From: AP-15 sp963788085
GTDB lineage: Bacteria > Pseudomonadota > Alphaproteobacteria > ATCC43930 > CGMCC-115725
Assembly: GCA_963788085.1 (NCBI GenBank)
Contig: CAWBFS010000007.1
Coordinates: 271,876 to 335,875 of the forward strand
Direction: 5' to 3'
Length of the DNA: 64,000 bases
Below, in pieces: positions 38,297 to 48,071 of this stretch; position 1 is the first letter of the stretch, and each line of letters starts with the position of its first letter. The position numbers were made by a program, and so were the translations under genes. The notes under the pieces are model-generated. The model searched no databases. It had not been told where the DNA came from and saw nothing but the letters and a program-made list of their open reading frames with translations.

Positions 38297-40295
38297 GTGA
38301 AGTCCGCGCGCGGCTCTCCTCGCGGCTGCGGTAGTTGTCGCCGCAGCGTCCCAAGCGGATAAGGCCTGGGCTTGCGCGGATTTCGCGACGGCGCCGTCGA
38401 GCCGCTGGTCCCTGACTGCCAAGGGCGGCGTCTCGTGGCTGGCGACACCCTGCGGTGAGCGCTTTTTCAGCCTCGGGGTCAATGTCCTGGACGGCGGCTA
38501 CCCCGAGCGCGAGGCGGCCGGCAAGGTTTGGTACAGCTGGAAGGCCTTTGCCCCGAGTTTGGCGGATTGGGCGGCCGAAACTCGCCACCGCCTGTTCACC
38601 TGGGGCTTCAACAGCGCAGGCGGCTGGGCGCTGCCGCCTGAGACGCTCAAACTTCCAACTATCGTCAATCTCGAGCTCGGTCGCCTCGCCCGGTTTCACT
38701 GGTTCGATCCGTTCGACCCGGAAACCGAGAAGCGAATGAATGCGCTGGCCCGCGAGCTTGTCGCGCCCTATCGCGGTTCGCCCTACCGGATCGGCTATTT
38801 CTCGGACAATGAAGTTGGCTGGTGGGCCGGAGCGCTCTTCATTTTCTATTCGGCCAAGCCCGCGACCTCTTTCACCAAGCAGCGCTGGGTCGAAATGCTG
38901 CGCCGGCATTATGCCGGTGACTGGTGGCGTTTCACCGCCGATTTCCTGCCCCCCGCCGGGGTCGCTTCGTGGGAGGCGCTCCTCGCCACCACAGAGAGGA
39001 CCCGGATGAGGCCGGGTGGCGCGGGAGTTCATGCCGTGCGCGAGTGGACCGGCATCGTCGCCGAGCACTACTACACGCTCGCCGAGCGGGCGATCCGCGC
39101 CGCCGACCCCGATGCCCTGTACTTTGGCGACCGGCTGCCGATCTATTACGACCCGGCGGCGGTGCGGGCGATGGCGCCGCATGTCGACGCAATTGCCGCG
39201 AACTATAACGTCGACAGCGCCGATGGCTGGATCGCAGATTATTTTTTCGACGGGCTCAGGAGACTATCGGGCGGCAAGCCGGTCCTGATATCGGAGTGGT
39301 TCTTTGCGGCCCGCGAGAACCGCACGGGGAACCGCAACAACGGCCACCTGATGACGGTTGCGACGCAAAATGAGCGGGGCATAGGCGCGGCCGCCGCCAC
39401 GCTCAATTTCGCGGCGATACCGGAAATTGTCGGGGAGCATTGGTTCCAGTACTACGATCACCCGAAGGGCGGGCGTCGCGACGGCGAGGATTACGATTTC
39501 GGGCTGGTCGATATCAACAACGAGCCGTATCGGCGGCTGACCTCGGACCTCGCGATCGCCAACCGGCGCGTCCGCCAGGTTCACTCCGGTGCGGCGATTT
39601 CGACGGCGCCTTCAGCGTCGCCAAGGGTCATCGCGCTGCCTCACGCGGCCATATCCGTCGACGATCGTTCGCTCGCCGATTGGCCTAAGCCGTCCAGCCT
39701 GTTGCCGCGGCTCAGGCCCTCGCCGGGTGCGGTCGAGTTCGCGGAGGCGTACCTCTCATGGAGCGAGCAAGGCCTCGCGCTGGCGACAATCGGACAGGAT
39801 TACTTCGATATCGACCTTTTCGCCTATGAGGGCGACTTCCCGCTGATCGACGCCTACCGCCTCGAGCTGGGCATCGATGCAGGCGCGGGGCCGCGGCGCT
39901 TCACGCTGTTTTTCATCCCGCCGCGGACCAAGCTGCACGACCACCCGGAAATGGCGGCGCGGCTGTGCGCCGGGCCGGCGCAACAGGCGATCAGCCGGGG
40001 TTGTACAGAGGTCAGCGGCGCCAAAGCCGTCTATTTCGGCGCCGACCAACCCCGGATCACCGCGGAAATGGTTATTCCATGGTCGGCGCTCGGCATCGAT
40101 GCGCCGACTCCGGGAACTCAGCTGCGCGCCGAAATCGCCGTTACCTCATGGCATCGCGAACGCTGGATGTCGCTGTCCGGCCGCCCGCCATCGGCAGCGA
40201 TGAAGGACCCGGAGGGCTGGCGCGCGATGCGGCTCGGCAACGGCCCGCAAATGATCGAGACCTCCCCGGCACACCCGGCGCTGGCCCCAGGGTGA
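38297..40295 (+). CDS. Putative exported glycoside hydrolase (clan GH-A, agarase/beta-galactosidase-like)
   Basis: A GTG at 38297, followed by a likely extra base near 38312, gives a signal peptide ending in AAAVVVAAASQA, then ADKAWACADFATAPSSRW. The long remainder is in one frame. The barrel region has FSDNEVGWWAG, with an Asn-Glu pair placed like the clan-A acid/base residue, and KPVLISEWFFAARENRTG, placed like the nucleophile strand. The C-terminal 200 residues look like a beta-sandwich carbohydrate-binding domain (DYFDIDLFAYEGDFPLIDAY). Restored length is about 665 residues. The exact family and substrate cannot be told. It follows tldD by 27 bases but is probably unrelated in function. 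Confidence 0.68.
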
Positions 40296-40321
40296 GCGTT
40301 CCTCAACAGGATGAGCGCTCC

Positions 40322-41689
40322 TCAATAGGAGTAATCGGTGAACACCGGATCGATCTTGCCGCCCCAGCGCGTACCGAAGTCTTCGAGCAGTTCTTCGGCC
40401 GGCGTTCGGCCGGAGCCAGCAATTGCAAAGAGCGGGTCGAGAAAATGCGTCTCGTCCTCGCCCGCGATGTTGCGGCGCGCGCGCCGATGCAGGCCTTCCC
40501 GGGAAATTTCAAGCATTTCGAGTGCGATGTCGCGGAATGTGCGGGAGCGCAGCGGCGTCGCAAGCCCGAGCCGCGGCACATCGCGACGCATCGCCTCGCG
40601 CTCCTCCGCGGTCCAATCCGCGATCAGGTCATAAGCCGCATTGAGTGCAGCCGAGTCATAAAAAAGGCCAACCCACAGGGCCGGCAACGCGCATAGCCGG
40701 CGCCATGGACCGCCGTCCGCGCCTCGCATTTCGAGAAACGTCTTTAGCCGCACTTCGGGAAAGGCGGTCGTCAAATGGTCGGCCCAGTCGCCGATGCGCG
40801 GAACGTCGTTCGTCAGCGCCGGGAGTTTGCCGGCCATGAAATCTCGGAACGACTGTCCGCTGGCATCGATGTATCTTCCCTCCCGGTACACGAAATACAT
40901 CGGCACATCGAGCATGTAGTCGACGTAGCGCTCGAACCCGAAGCCCGGCTCGAAGACAAAGGGCAAGGTACCGCAGCGGTCCGGGTCGGTATCGGTCCAG
41001 ATGTAGCTGCGGTAGCTAAGGAGGCCCGAGCGCTGCCCTTCGACAAAGGGCGAATTGGCAAACAGCGCCACGGCAACGGGCTGCAGCGCTAGGCCCACAC
41101 GGAACTTCTTCACCATGTCAGTCTCGGACTGATAGTCGAGGTTGGTCTGCACGGTGCAGGTGCGCAGCATCATATCGAGGCCGAGGCGGCCCTTTTTCGG
41201 CATGTAGTCGCGCATGATCCGGTAACGCGCTTTCGGCATGAACGGTATGTCTTCGCGGCGCCATTTCGGGTCAAAGCCGAGCCCCAGCATTCCGAGCCCC
41301 AGCTCGTCACAAACTTCGCGCACCTGCCGCAGGTGCTCGTGCACCTCGTCACAGGTCTGATGCACGGTTTCGAGCGGCGCCCCGCTCAACTCGAACTGAC
41401 CGCCGGGCTCGAGCGTAATCGAACATCGAGCGTCGTTGGCGAGCGCTATCGTGTTGCCATTTTCGGTGATCGGCTTCCACCCCAAGCGGGTCATCTCGCG
41501 AAGGATCGCCGCAATCCCGTCCGGTCCCTCATAAGGGACGCGGCGCAGGTCCGAGCGCCGGAACACGAACTTTTCGTGCTCGGTGCCGACCCGCCACGCC
41601 GCAGGCGGTTTGCACCCGGATTCGAGGTATTCGATGAGCTGCCGCTTGTCGGTGATCGGCGCTCCTGGCGAACTCGGCGTCGTCGTCAT
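40322..41689 (-). CDS. gshA: Glutamate-cysteine ligase (plant/alphaproteobacterial type)
   Basis: The enzyme makes gamma-glutamylcysteine, the first step of glutathione synthesis. The 455-residue protein has WRVGTEHEKFVF (catalytic glutamates), LEPGGQFELSGAPLETVHQT, GFDPKWRREDIPFMPKARY and LRTCTVQTNLDYQSETDMV, all typical of the GCS2-like family shared by plants and alphaproteobacteria. The frame is intact. Its product could also feed EgtB. It is convergent with the glycosidase gene. Glutathione synthetase (gshB) is not in the window. Confidence 0.95.
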   Translation of the reverse strand: MTTTPSSPGAPITDKRQLIEYLESGCKPPAAWRVGTEHEKFVFRRSDLRRVPYEGPDGIAAILREMTRLGWKPITENGNTIALANDARCSITLEPGGQFELSGAPLETVHQTCDEVHEHLRQVREVCDELGLGMLGLGFDPKWRREDIPFMPKARYRIMRDYMPKKGRLGLDMMLRTCTVQTNLDYQSETDMVKKFRVGLALQPVAVALFANSPFVEGQRSGLLSYRSYIWTDTDPDRCGTLPFVFEPGFGFERYVDYMLDVPMYFVYREGRYIDASGQSFRDFMAGKLPALTNDVPRIGDWADHLTTAFPEVRLKTFLEMRGADGGPWRRLCALPALWVGLFYDSAALNAAYDLIADWTAEEREAMRRDVPRLGLATPLRSRTFRDIALEMLEISREGLHRRARRNIAGEDETHFLDPLFAIAGSGRTPAEELLEDFGTRWGGKIDPVFTDYSY

Positions 41690-41764
41690 GCTCGGCGGAA
41701 CTCCAACGGTAACATGGCGGCAGCCCGACTAAGCAACCGTTAAATGAACAACAGGCAAAAGCGG

Positions 41765-42518
41765 TCAACGGATGCGGGAGCAGCGCCAGTCGCCGGCAAT
41801 CGCCTGGAACACCGCCACCGCTGCGACCGCGGCAGTTTCGGCGCGCAACACTCTTGGGCCGAGCCCGACGCGCGTAACAAAGGAGAGTTTGCCGAAAGCG
41901 TCAAGCTCTGTTTCATCGAAGCCTCCTTCGGGACCGACGAGGAGCGCCACCGGCCCCGGCGCAAGGCGTGCCGCCGCAGCGCCGATCGGCTCACCGGTAC
42001 CGCTTTCATCACATACGATCAGCCGCCGCTCGCCGGGCCAGGCGGCCAAGAGCCGGTCGAGCCGTTCCGGTGCTCGCAGCTCGGGTATCGAGAGCCGTTC
42101 GCTCTGTTCGGCCGCCTCGACAGCGTGCGCCCGCAGCCGATCGAGATTGACGCGCTCGACCTGGGTTCGCGCTGTCCATACCGGCAACAGCGCCGAGGTA
42201 CCGAGTTCGGTTGCTTTCTCGACGAGCCAGTCGAGCCGGCTGCGCTTGACCGGGGCAAACAGCAGCCACAGCTCGGTTACGGCTTCTGGCTCGGCTTCGC
42301 GCAGTTGACGTTCCACCGTGAGTGCGGTGCCCTTGCCGATTGCGAAGACGCGGCAGAGCCATTCCCCGTCGGTGGCGTTGAAAACCGCAACCGCCGCCCC
42401 CGCATCGAGACGCAACACCGACCGCAAATAGTGGCCCTGCGCCCGATTCAGCTCGATTTCCGCGCCGGTAGCGAGTGCCGCCGTAACGTAGAGACGGGGC
42501 GATACGGCGCTCGATCAT
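41765..42518 (-). CDS. rsmE: 16S rRNA (uracil-1498-N3)-methyltransferase
   Basis: RsmE methylates U1498 of 16S rRNA with SAM through a SPOUT knot fold. The restored N-terminus is MIERRIARLYVTAAL, with one extra C in a C run near 42492, then AQGHYLRSVLRLDAG, typical of the PUA-like domain. The core has LLFAPVKRSRLDWLVEKATE, and the knot has LLVGPEGGFDETELDAF and RVGLGPRVLRAETA. Restored length is about 250 residues. The gene is upstream of gshA on the same strand, with a 75-base gap. It is divergent from ubiA, with a REP-like element between. Confidence 0.92.
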
Positions 42519-42634
42519 CTTGCGGTCTCGAACTGTTTCGTTTTCACGGCTAAGTTAGGTTTTTGCCACAGCCAAAATGATCTCTCATTCATCAAATTCC
42601 GGCGGGGCTGCCGCTCAACCCGGGTCTCCCCCCG

Positions 42635-42728
42635 CCCCCTCCCTAACCCTCCCGCGCAAGCGGGGGCAGGAAGCGTGCGGGCAGAGCAGTGAGAGAGAGG
42701 GGCCCGCTCAGCGGGAGGGTGAAGGGGG
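42635..42728. repeat. REP-like palindromic repeat
   Basis: CCCCCTCCCTAACCCTCCCG at 42635 pairs with GCGGGAGGGTGAAGGGGG ending at 42728, and CCCGC/GCGGG form a small inner hairpin at 42651-42664. It resembles the elements near 6147 and 57236. It overlaps the apparent start of ubiA. Confidence 0.65.
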
Positions 42729-43642
42729 GCTGGCCGCTCGCGCGGACTCCTAGCGACATCCAGCAAGGCGACTGGGTCGAGCGCCGTCTCCCGGCGCGTT
42801 TGCGGCCATATGCCCGCCTTGCCCGGCTCGATCGGCCGATCGGAACCTGGCTCTTGCTGTTCCCTGGTTGGTGGGGGATCGCGCTCGGCTCGCAGAGCTG
42901 GCCCGACCCGATACTGCTGCTGCTCTTTGGGATAGGCGCCATTGCGATGCGCGGCGCAGGTTGCACTCTCAACGACATCGCCGACCGGGGCTATGATGGA
43001 CAGGTCGCTCGCACCCGGTTCCGGCCGTTGCCGAGCGGCGCCGTTTCGGTGCGCCAGGCTGTCCTCTTTTTGCTGCTGCAGCTGACGATCGGGGCAGCGG
43101 TTCTGTTCAGCCTCAACCGCATTACGGTCGTGCTTGGGGCTGCCGTTCTCGGGCTGATCGGCACCTACCCGTTCATGAAACGCATCACCTACTGGCCGCA
43201 GGTGTTTCTCGGCCTCAATTTCAACTGGGGAGCGCTGATCGGTTGGACCGCGGTAACTGGCGCGCTCGCCTGGCCGCCGCTTCTGCTGTACGTCGGTGGC
43301 GTTTTTTGGACCGTCGGCTATGACACGATCTACGCGCATCAGGACAAGGAGGACGATATCCGAATTGGAGTCAAATCCTCGGCAATCGCTCTTGGCAGGC
43401 ATACACGGCCGTGGCTGCTCGCGTTCTACGGGGCCGCCTTGCTCCTCTGGGGGGCAGCGGGATGCGCCGCCGGGCTTGGTGCCATGTTCTGGGCTGGACT
43501 GGTCACTGCAGCCGTGCAGCTGGGCTGGCAGGCAGCCGTTGTGGCTACCGATGATCCCGCCGATTGCCTCCGCAAATTCCGTTCGAACCGCTATGTCGGT
43601 TGGCTCATGCTTGCCGGGATCGTTGCCGGCCACCTTGCGTGA
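42719..43642 (+). CDS. ubiA: 4-hydroxybenzoate polyprenyltransferase
   Basis: UbiA prenylates 4-hydroxybenzoate in ubiquinone synthesis at the inner membrane. The protein has the two Asp-rich motifs NDIADRGYDGQVARTR and YDTIYAHQDKEDD, and many membrane helices, starting after ARLARLDRPIGTWLLLFPGW. The start is uncertain: GTG 42719 lies at the end of a REP element, and GTG 42689 is an alternative; the region that matches the family begins near 42750 (SDIQQGDWVE). ubiD, the decarboxylase of the same pathway, lies 1.4 kb downstream on the same strand. A methyltransferase starts four bases after its stop. Confidence 0.93.
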   Translation: MKGGWPLARTPSDIQQGDWVERRLPARLRPYARLARLDRPIGTWLLLFPGWWGIALGSQSWPDPILLLLFGIGAIAMRGAGCTLNDIADRGYDGQVARTRFRPLPSGAVSVRQAVLFLLLQLTIGAAVLFSLNRITVVLGAAVLGLIGTYPFMKRITYWPQVFLGLNFNWGALIGWTAVTGALAWPPLLLYVGGVFWTVGYDTIYAHQDKEDDIRIGVKSSAIALGRHTRPWLLAFYGAALLLWGAAGCAAGLGAMFWAGLVTAAVQLGWQAAVVATDDPADCLRKFRSNRYVGWLMLAGIVAGHLA

Positions 43643-43645
43643 GCC

Positions 43646-44293
43646 GTGTTGGATCCGGCCGCTTTCGTCCGCTGCAACACCAGGGTCACGACGTCGCCGC
43701 TCGTGCCGGAAATCCGTCTTCATCTAGCGACCGAGGTCACCCCGATCTGGCAGGCGACCGAGGAGAGCTTGGCGCGCAGCGCCCTGCCGCCGCCCTTCTG
43801 GGCTTTCGCGTGGGCCGGCGGTCAGGCGCTCGCCCGATACCTCCTCGACCATCCCGCAGAGGTTGCGGGCCGCTTCGTACTCGATTTCGGCGCCGGGTCG
43901 GGAATTCTGGCGATCGCCGTGGCAAAGGCCGGTGCCGCCCGAGTGCTCGCCGCCGACATCGACGCCTTCGCCGCTGCGGCGATCGCCGCCAATGCGGCGC
44001 TGAACGGCGCCGACATCGAGATTACAACGGCAGATGTGGTCGGCACCGTCGATCCGCGCTGGCAACTCATTACCGCCGGCGACGTCTGCTACGAACAGCC
44101 AATGGCTGGCCGCGTCACGGCCTGGCTGCGTAGGTTGGCTCACAGCGGCCGGGCTGTGATGCTCGGCGATCCCGGGCGAACCTACCTGCCGGCTGATGGG
44201 CTCTGCGAGCGAACCCGCTACGTCGTGCCGACGAGCCGCGAGCTGGAAGGTTGCGATAGCCGCGAAGGCGTCGTCTGGAGGGTGGTGGGCTAG
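43646..44293 (+). CDS. Class I SAM methyltransferase (ETF-beta lysine / METTL20-like)
   Basis: The 215-residue cytosolic protein begins at GTG 43646 and has the family pattern PEIRLHLATEVTPIWQATEE, PPPFWAFAWAGGQALARYLL, then SAM motif I VLDFGAGSGILAIAVAKAGA and AADIDAFAAAAIAANAALNG. This arrangement is that of the NNMT/PNMT-like group that includes the electron-transfer-flavoprotein lysine methyltransferases. GDVCYE stands where DxxY motifs lie. It follows ubiA by four bases and is probably co-transcribed. The protein substrate is inferred from family likeness only. Confidence 0.8.
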   Translation: MLDPAAFVRCNTRVTTSPLVPEIRLHLATEVTPIWQATEESLARSALPPPFWAFAWAGGQALARYLLDHPAEVAGRFVLDFGAGSGILAIAVAKAGAARVLAADIDAFAAAAIAANAALNGADIEITTADVVGTVDPRWQLITAGDVCYEQPMAGRVTAWLRRLAHSGRAVMLGDPGRTYLPADGLCERTRYVVPTSRELEGCDSREGVVWRVVG

Positions 44294-44364
44294 CGAGCAG
44301 GGAACGGGAGACGCGAGGCGACGTTGGCCGATCGTCACCTTGTGATTACGGGAGGTCGCTTCAA

Positions 44365-44952
44365 ATGAGAGCATTACTTGCAGCAGCATCGGCCTGCGCT
44401 TTGCTGGCCGCCGTACCGGCATGGGCGCAGAATGCGTCGTCGACCGGGTCTCAGACCATGAGCCAACAAGATAAGACATTCGTTCACGAGGCCGGTGCAG
44501 GCGGCCTTGCCGAGGTCGAACTGGGCCAGCTCGCCGAACAGAAGGCCGCTGACCCAGCCGTGCGCGAGTTTGGCCGGTGGATGGCCACCGATCATGGGTT
44601 TGCGAACAAGTGGCTGGAGGCCATTCTGCGTGAAGAGCACGAAAGCGCTCAGCCGACGCTCACCGCCGAGCAAAGGCAGGAAAAGCAGCGGCTGGAAGGC
44701 CTTAGCGGCGCCCAGTTCGATCAGCAGTATATCCAACACATGGTGCGGGACCACGAGAAGACGGTCCCGCTGTTCCAGAAAGAGGCGAAAGAAGGGCACA
44801 ACACTGCGATCAAATCTTTTGCAGAAAATCTGACGCCGGTGTTGGAACAGCACCTCGCCGAAGCGAAAGAACTCGCCGGCAATAGCGGCATGGCGGCCGG
44901 GCAGGGAACCAACGCGACGCAGCGGTCGGGGAGTTCTTCACCCCAGCGCTGA
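44365..44952 (+). CDS. DUF4142 periplasmic protein
   Basis: The 195-residue protein starts after GGGAGG and has a clear signal peptide (MRALLAAASACALLAAVPAW, cleavage after AWA). The mature part is a four-helix, ferritin-like DUF4142 domain: FVHEAGAGGLAEVELGQLAE, AVREFGRWMATDHGFANKWL, and HEKTVPLFQKEAKEGHNTAI. The end is a low-complexity tail. Such proteins are common in the alphaproteobacterial periplasm; their function is not established. Confidence 0.88.
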   Translation: MRALLAAASACALLAAVPAWAQNASSTGSQTMSQQDKTFVHEAGAGGLAEVELGQLAEQKAADPAVREFGRWMATDHGFANKWLEAILREEHESAQPTLTAEQRQEKQRLEGLSGAQFDQQYIQHMVRDHEKTVPLFQKEAKEGHNTAIKSFAENLTPVLEQHLAEAKELAGNSGMAAGQGTNATQRSGSSSPQR

Positions 44953-45074
44953 GTTGCATATAAGGGTGCAGCATCGGTGCCGCGACAGTTCTGCGGCGGC
45001 ACCGAGGCCTTCGATGCCCGAGGTGCGGCTCGCAGTGCTCGCTAGCCGATCGGGCCGCACCCATATAGCCCTCC

Positions 45075-46583
45075 ATGCCGTATGCGAGCCTGCGCGACTT
45101 CATGGATCGGCTCGACACCGCCGGGCGGCTGGTGCGGGTCGCCGCACCGGTCTCCCCCTATCTGGAGATGACCGAGATCCAGACGCGCCTCCTCGCCGAA
45201 AGCGGGCCTGCGGCGTTGTTTGAGAATGTTACCCGCGATAACCGCGGAAGCTATCCGATGCCGGTGCTGGTCAATTTATTCGGCACCGTCGAGCGCGTCG
45301 CTTGGGGCATGGACCGCGAGCCGCACCAATTGCGCGAGATAGGCGAGACATTAGCCTTTCTGAAGCAGCCGGAGCCGCCTGGCGGTTGGCGCGAGGCGCT
45401 CGAAATGCTCCCATTGCTGCGCACCGTAATGGCGATGCGCCCGCGTACCGTGGCTGCCGCGCCGTGTCAGGAGATCGTGCTGCGCGACGGCGAGATCGAC
45501 CTTTCCGCTCTGCCGGTCCAGACCTGCTGGCCCGGCGAACCGGCCCCGCTGATCACCTGGCCGCTGGTAGTGACCCGCGGCCCCGCTGATCGGCGCGAGG
45601 ACCGTTTCAATCTCGGCATTTACCGAATGCAAGTGACCGGGCGCGACACGACCCTGATGCGCTGGCTCAAGCATCGCGGCGGCGCGCAGCACCATCAGCG
45701 CTGGCGCGCCGAGCGGGCCGAGCCGTTGCCGGCAGCGGCGGTGATCGGCGCCGATCCCGGGACCATCCTCGCCGCGGTGACGCCGGTCCCGGACACCTTG
45801 TCGGAATATCGGTTCGCCGGATTGCTGCGCGGCCGCAAGGTCGAGCTCGTCGACTGCAAGACCGTGCCATTGAAGGTGCCGGCCGAGGCAGAAATCGTCC
45901 TCGAGGGCCATGTTTCGCTCGACGAGTACGGCGATGAAGGCCCTTACGGCGACCACACCGGATACTACAACGCGGTCGAGCGTTTCCCGGTCTTCCGCCT
46001 CTCGGCGATCACGATGCGGGCTAACCCGATTTACCTGTCGACCTTTACGGGCCGGCCTCCCGATGAACCATCGATCCTCGGTGAAGCGCTGAACGAGGTC
46101 TTCATCCCGCTCTTGCAGCAGCAATTCCCTGAGATCGTGGATTTCTGGCTGCCGTCCGAGGGATGCTCATACCGCATTGCGGTGGTGGCGATCCGCAAAG
46201 CATATCCCGGTCACGCCAAGCGCGTGATGATGGGGATCTGGTCGTTTCTGCGGCAGTTCATGTACACGAAATTCGTCATCGTTGTGGATGACGACATCGA
46301 CGCGCGCGACTGGAAGGAGGTCATGTGGGCGATCTCGACCCGTATGGATCCGGTACGCGATATCACGCTTATCGACAATACGCCGATCGACTATCTCGAC
46401 TTTGCGTCGCCCGAATCGGGCCTCGGCGGCAAGATCGGCCTCGATGCGACCGGTAAATTCCCGCCAGAGACCCGGCGCGAGTGGGGCCGCCCGATCCGCA
46501 TGGCGGACCGGATCGTCGCAGAGGTGACTACCAAATGGGCGAACTATGGGCTGCCCGGATCGGGCAAGCCGATCTGGAAATGA
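45075..46583 (+). CDS. ubiD: UbiD-family decarboxylase (3-octaprenyl-4-hydroxybenzoate carboxy-lyase)
   Basis: UbiD enzymes use prenylated FMN to decarboxylate aromatic acids; here the likely substrate is polyprenyl-4-hydroxybenzoate in ubiquinone synthesis, given ubiA nearby. The 502-residue protein has the family end-to-end: YASLRDFMDRLDTAGRLVRV, QTCWPGEPAPLITWPLVVTR, NLGIYRMQVTGRDTTLMRWL, DEYGDEGPYGDHTGYYNAVE (active-site Glu region) and FVIVVDDDIDARDWKEVMWA. The frame is intact. The flavin prenyltransferase ubiX is not in the window. Confidence 0.93.
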   Translation: MPYASLRDFMDRLDTAGRLVRVAAPVSPYLEMTEIQTRLLAESGPAALFENVTRDNRGSYPMPVLVNLFGTVERVAWGMDREPHQLREIGETLAFLKQPEPPGGWREALEMLPLLRTVMAMRPRTVAAAPCQEIVLRDGEIDLSALPVQTCWPGEPAPLITWPLVVTRGPADRREDRFNLGIYRMQVTGRDTTLMRWLKHRGGAQHHQRWRAERAEPLPAAAVIGADPGTILAAVTPVPDTLSEYRFAGLLRGRKVELVDCKTVPLKVPAEAEIVLEGHVSLDEYGDEGPYGDHTGYYNAVERFPVFRLSAITMRANPIYLSTFTGRPPDEPSILGEALNEVFIPLLQQQFPEIVDFWLPSEGCSYRIAVVAIRKAYPGHAKRVMMGIWSFLRQFMYTKFVIVVDDDIDARDWKEVMWAISTRMDPVRDITLIDNTPIDYLDFASPESGLGGKIGLDATGKFPPETRREWGRPIRMADRIVAEVTTKWANYGLPGSGKPIWK

Positions 46584-46593
46584 GTATTGGTTC

Positions 46594-46659
46594 ACAATGA
46601 GGCAGTGAGGCACAGGTTCCCAAGAGAAGTTGGATCTCTGCGTCTCACCGTCTCATTGT
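46594..46659. repeat. Imperfect inverted repeat between ubiD and pmbA
   Basis: ACAATGAGGCAGTGAGGC at 46594-46611 pairs with GTCTCACCGTCTCATTGT at 46642-46659, with three mismatches, around a 30-base loop. It may end ubiD transcription or be a small mobile palindrome. Confidence 0.55.
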
Positions 46660-46686
46660 CGAGTTGTCTAATCCCCGGGATGAGAG

Positions 46687-48048
46687 ATGAGTGACCAAAA
46701 AGTTGACCAGGAGGCGGGATCGGCGCTGGACCTACTGCAGGACCTGATTGGGCGCGCGCGCCGCGCCGGAGCGGACGCTGCCGACGCCGTGCTGTTCGAA
46801 GGGACGTCGCTGTCCCATGCCCGGCGGCTTGGCAAAACCGAGAAACTCGAGCGCTCGGAAGGCCAAGATCTAGGGCTCAGGGTATTTATTGGGCGCCAGC
46901 AGGCTGTCGTGTCGTCCAGCGACCGCTCGCCGCAGGCGCTCGACGAACTCGTCGAGCGGGCGGTCGCAATGGCCCGCACGGTCCCCGAGGACCCCTATTG
47001 CGGCATCGCCGACCCCTTCGAAATCGCCCGCGACTGGCCGAGCCTCGACATGTTCGACGTCGAGGAGCCCGGCCCCGAGGTCTTGATCGAACGGGCGCGC
47101 GCCGCCGAGGAGGCGGCGCTTGCCGTCACGGGCATCACCAATTCCGAAGGCGCCGAGGCCGGCTGGGGCCGCTCGAGCATCGCCCTTGCCGCCTCCAACG
47201 GCTTTGCCGGCTTCTATTCCGGGTCGAGCCAGGGGATCAGCGCCAGCGTCATCGCCGGCTCGGGCACCGGCATGGAGCGCGATTACGATTTTGCCAGCGC
47301 GATCCACGCCGCCGATCTACGCGACCCAGCCGAGATTGGGAAAAGCGCCGGTGAGCGGGCGGTCAAGCGGCTGGGCGCGAAAAAAATGCCGACCTGCCGT
47401 TGCCCAGTCGTGTTCGATCCGCGCGTCGCGCGCAGCTTCATGTCGCACCTGTTGGGGGCGATCTCGGGACCGTCGATCGCGCGCGGCACGAGCTTTCTGA
47501 AGGACCGGCTCGGCGATCGGATCTTCCCCGAAACGATCACGATCATCGACGACCCGCACCGGCACCGTGGCCTTCGCTCGAAACCATTTGACGCTGAGGG
47601 CATCGCCAACCGGCGCCGCGCGATCATCGACAAGGGCGTCCTGACGACCTGGCTGTTGGATCTGCGCTCGGCACGACAGCTCGGCCTGAAGACGACCGGC
47701 CATGCCGCGCGCGGCACCGCTTCGCCTCCCTCGCCTGCTGCGACCAATGTGTGGATCGAGAAGGGGACGCTGAGCCCGAAGGAGCTGATCGCCGATATCG
47801 CGAGCGGCTTCTACGTGACCGAGATGATGGGCATGGGGGTAAACGGCGTCACCGGGGATTACAGCCGCGGCGCCGCCGGCTTCTGGATCGAGAAGGGCGA
47901 GATCGCCTTCCCGGTCAGCGAGATGACGGTCGCCGGCAATTTGAAGGAGATCTTCGCCCGCCTGGTCGCGGCTGACGACCTCGAATTCAAAACCGGCGCC
48001 GATTCCCCCACGCTCAGGGTCGACGATCTCACCGTTGCGGGAGCCTAG
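46687..48048 (+). CDS. pmbA: PmbA (TldE) protease partner subunit
   Basis: PmbA is the non-catalytic partner of TldD and lacks the HExxH motif, as is the case here. The 453-residue protein shows AADAVLFEGTSLSHARRLGK, QDLGLRVFIGRQQAVVSSSD, VVFDPRVARSFMSHLLGAIS, SFLKDRLGDRIFPETITIID and the end GNLKEIFARLVAADDLEFKT. The frame is intact. It is on the same strand as tldD, 8.4 kb downstream, with housekeeping genes between. The start ATG follows GGGATGAGAG. Confidence 0.94.
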   Translation: MSDQKVDQEAGSALDLLQDLIGRARRAGADAADAVLFEGTSLSHARRLGKTEKLERSEGQDLGLRVFIGRQQAVVSSSDRSPQALDELVERAVAMARTVPEDPYCGIADPFEIARDWPSLDMFDVEEPGPEVLIERARAAEEAALAVTGITNSEGAEAGWGRSSIALAASNGFAGFYSGSSQGISASVIAGSGTGMERDYDFASAIHAADLRDPAEIGKSAGERAVKRLGAKKMPTCRCPVVFDPRVARSFMSHLLGAISGPSIARGTSFLKDRLGDRIFPETITIIDDPHRHRGLRSKPFDAEGIANRRRAIIDKGVLTTWLLDLRSARQLGLKTTGHAARGTASPPSPAATNVWIEKGTLSPKELIADIASGFYVTEMMGMGVNGVTGDYSRGAAGFWIEKGEIAFPVSEMTVAGNLKEIFARLVAADDLEFKTGADSPTLRVDDLTVAGA

Positions 48049-48071
48049 TAGGCTAGGGAGAGTTCGCCGCG

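Noticed and set aside
35636..38482. Very long minus-strand open frame (948 codons) covering ctaC and beyond
   Set aside because: Only the last 300 codons are ctaC, with a good start and signal sequence at 36538. The upstream part is antisense to the intact tldD gene.
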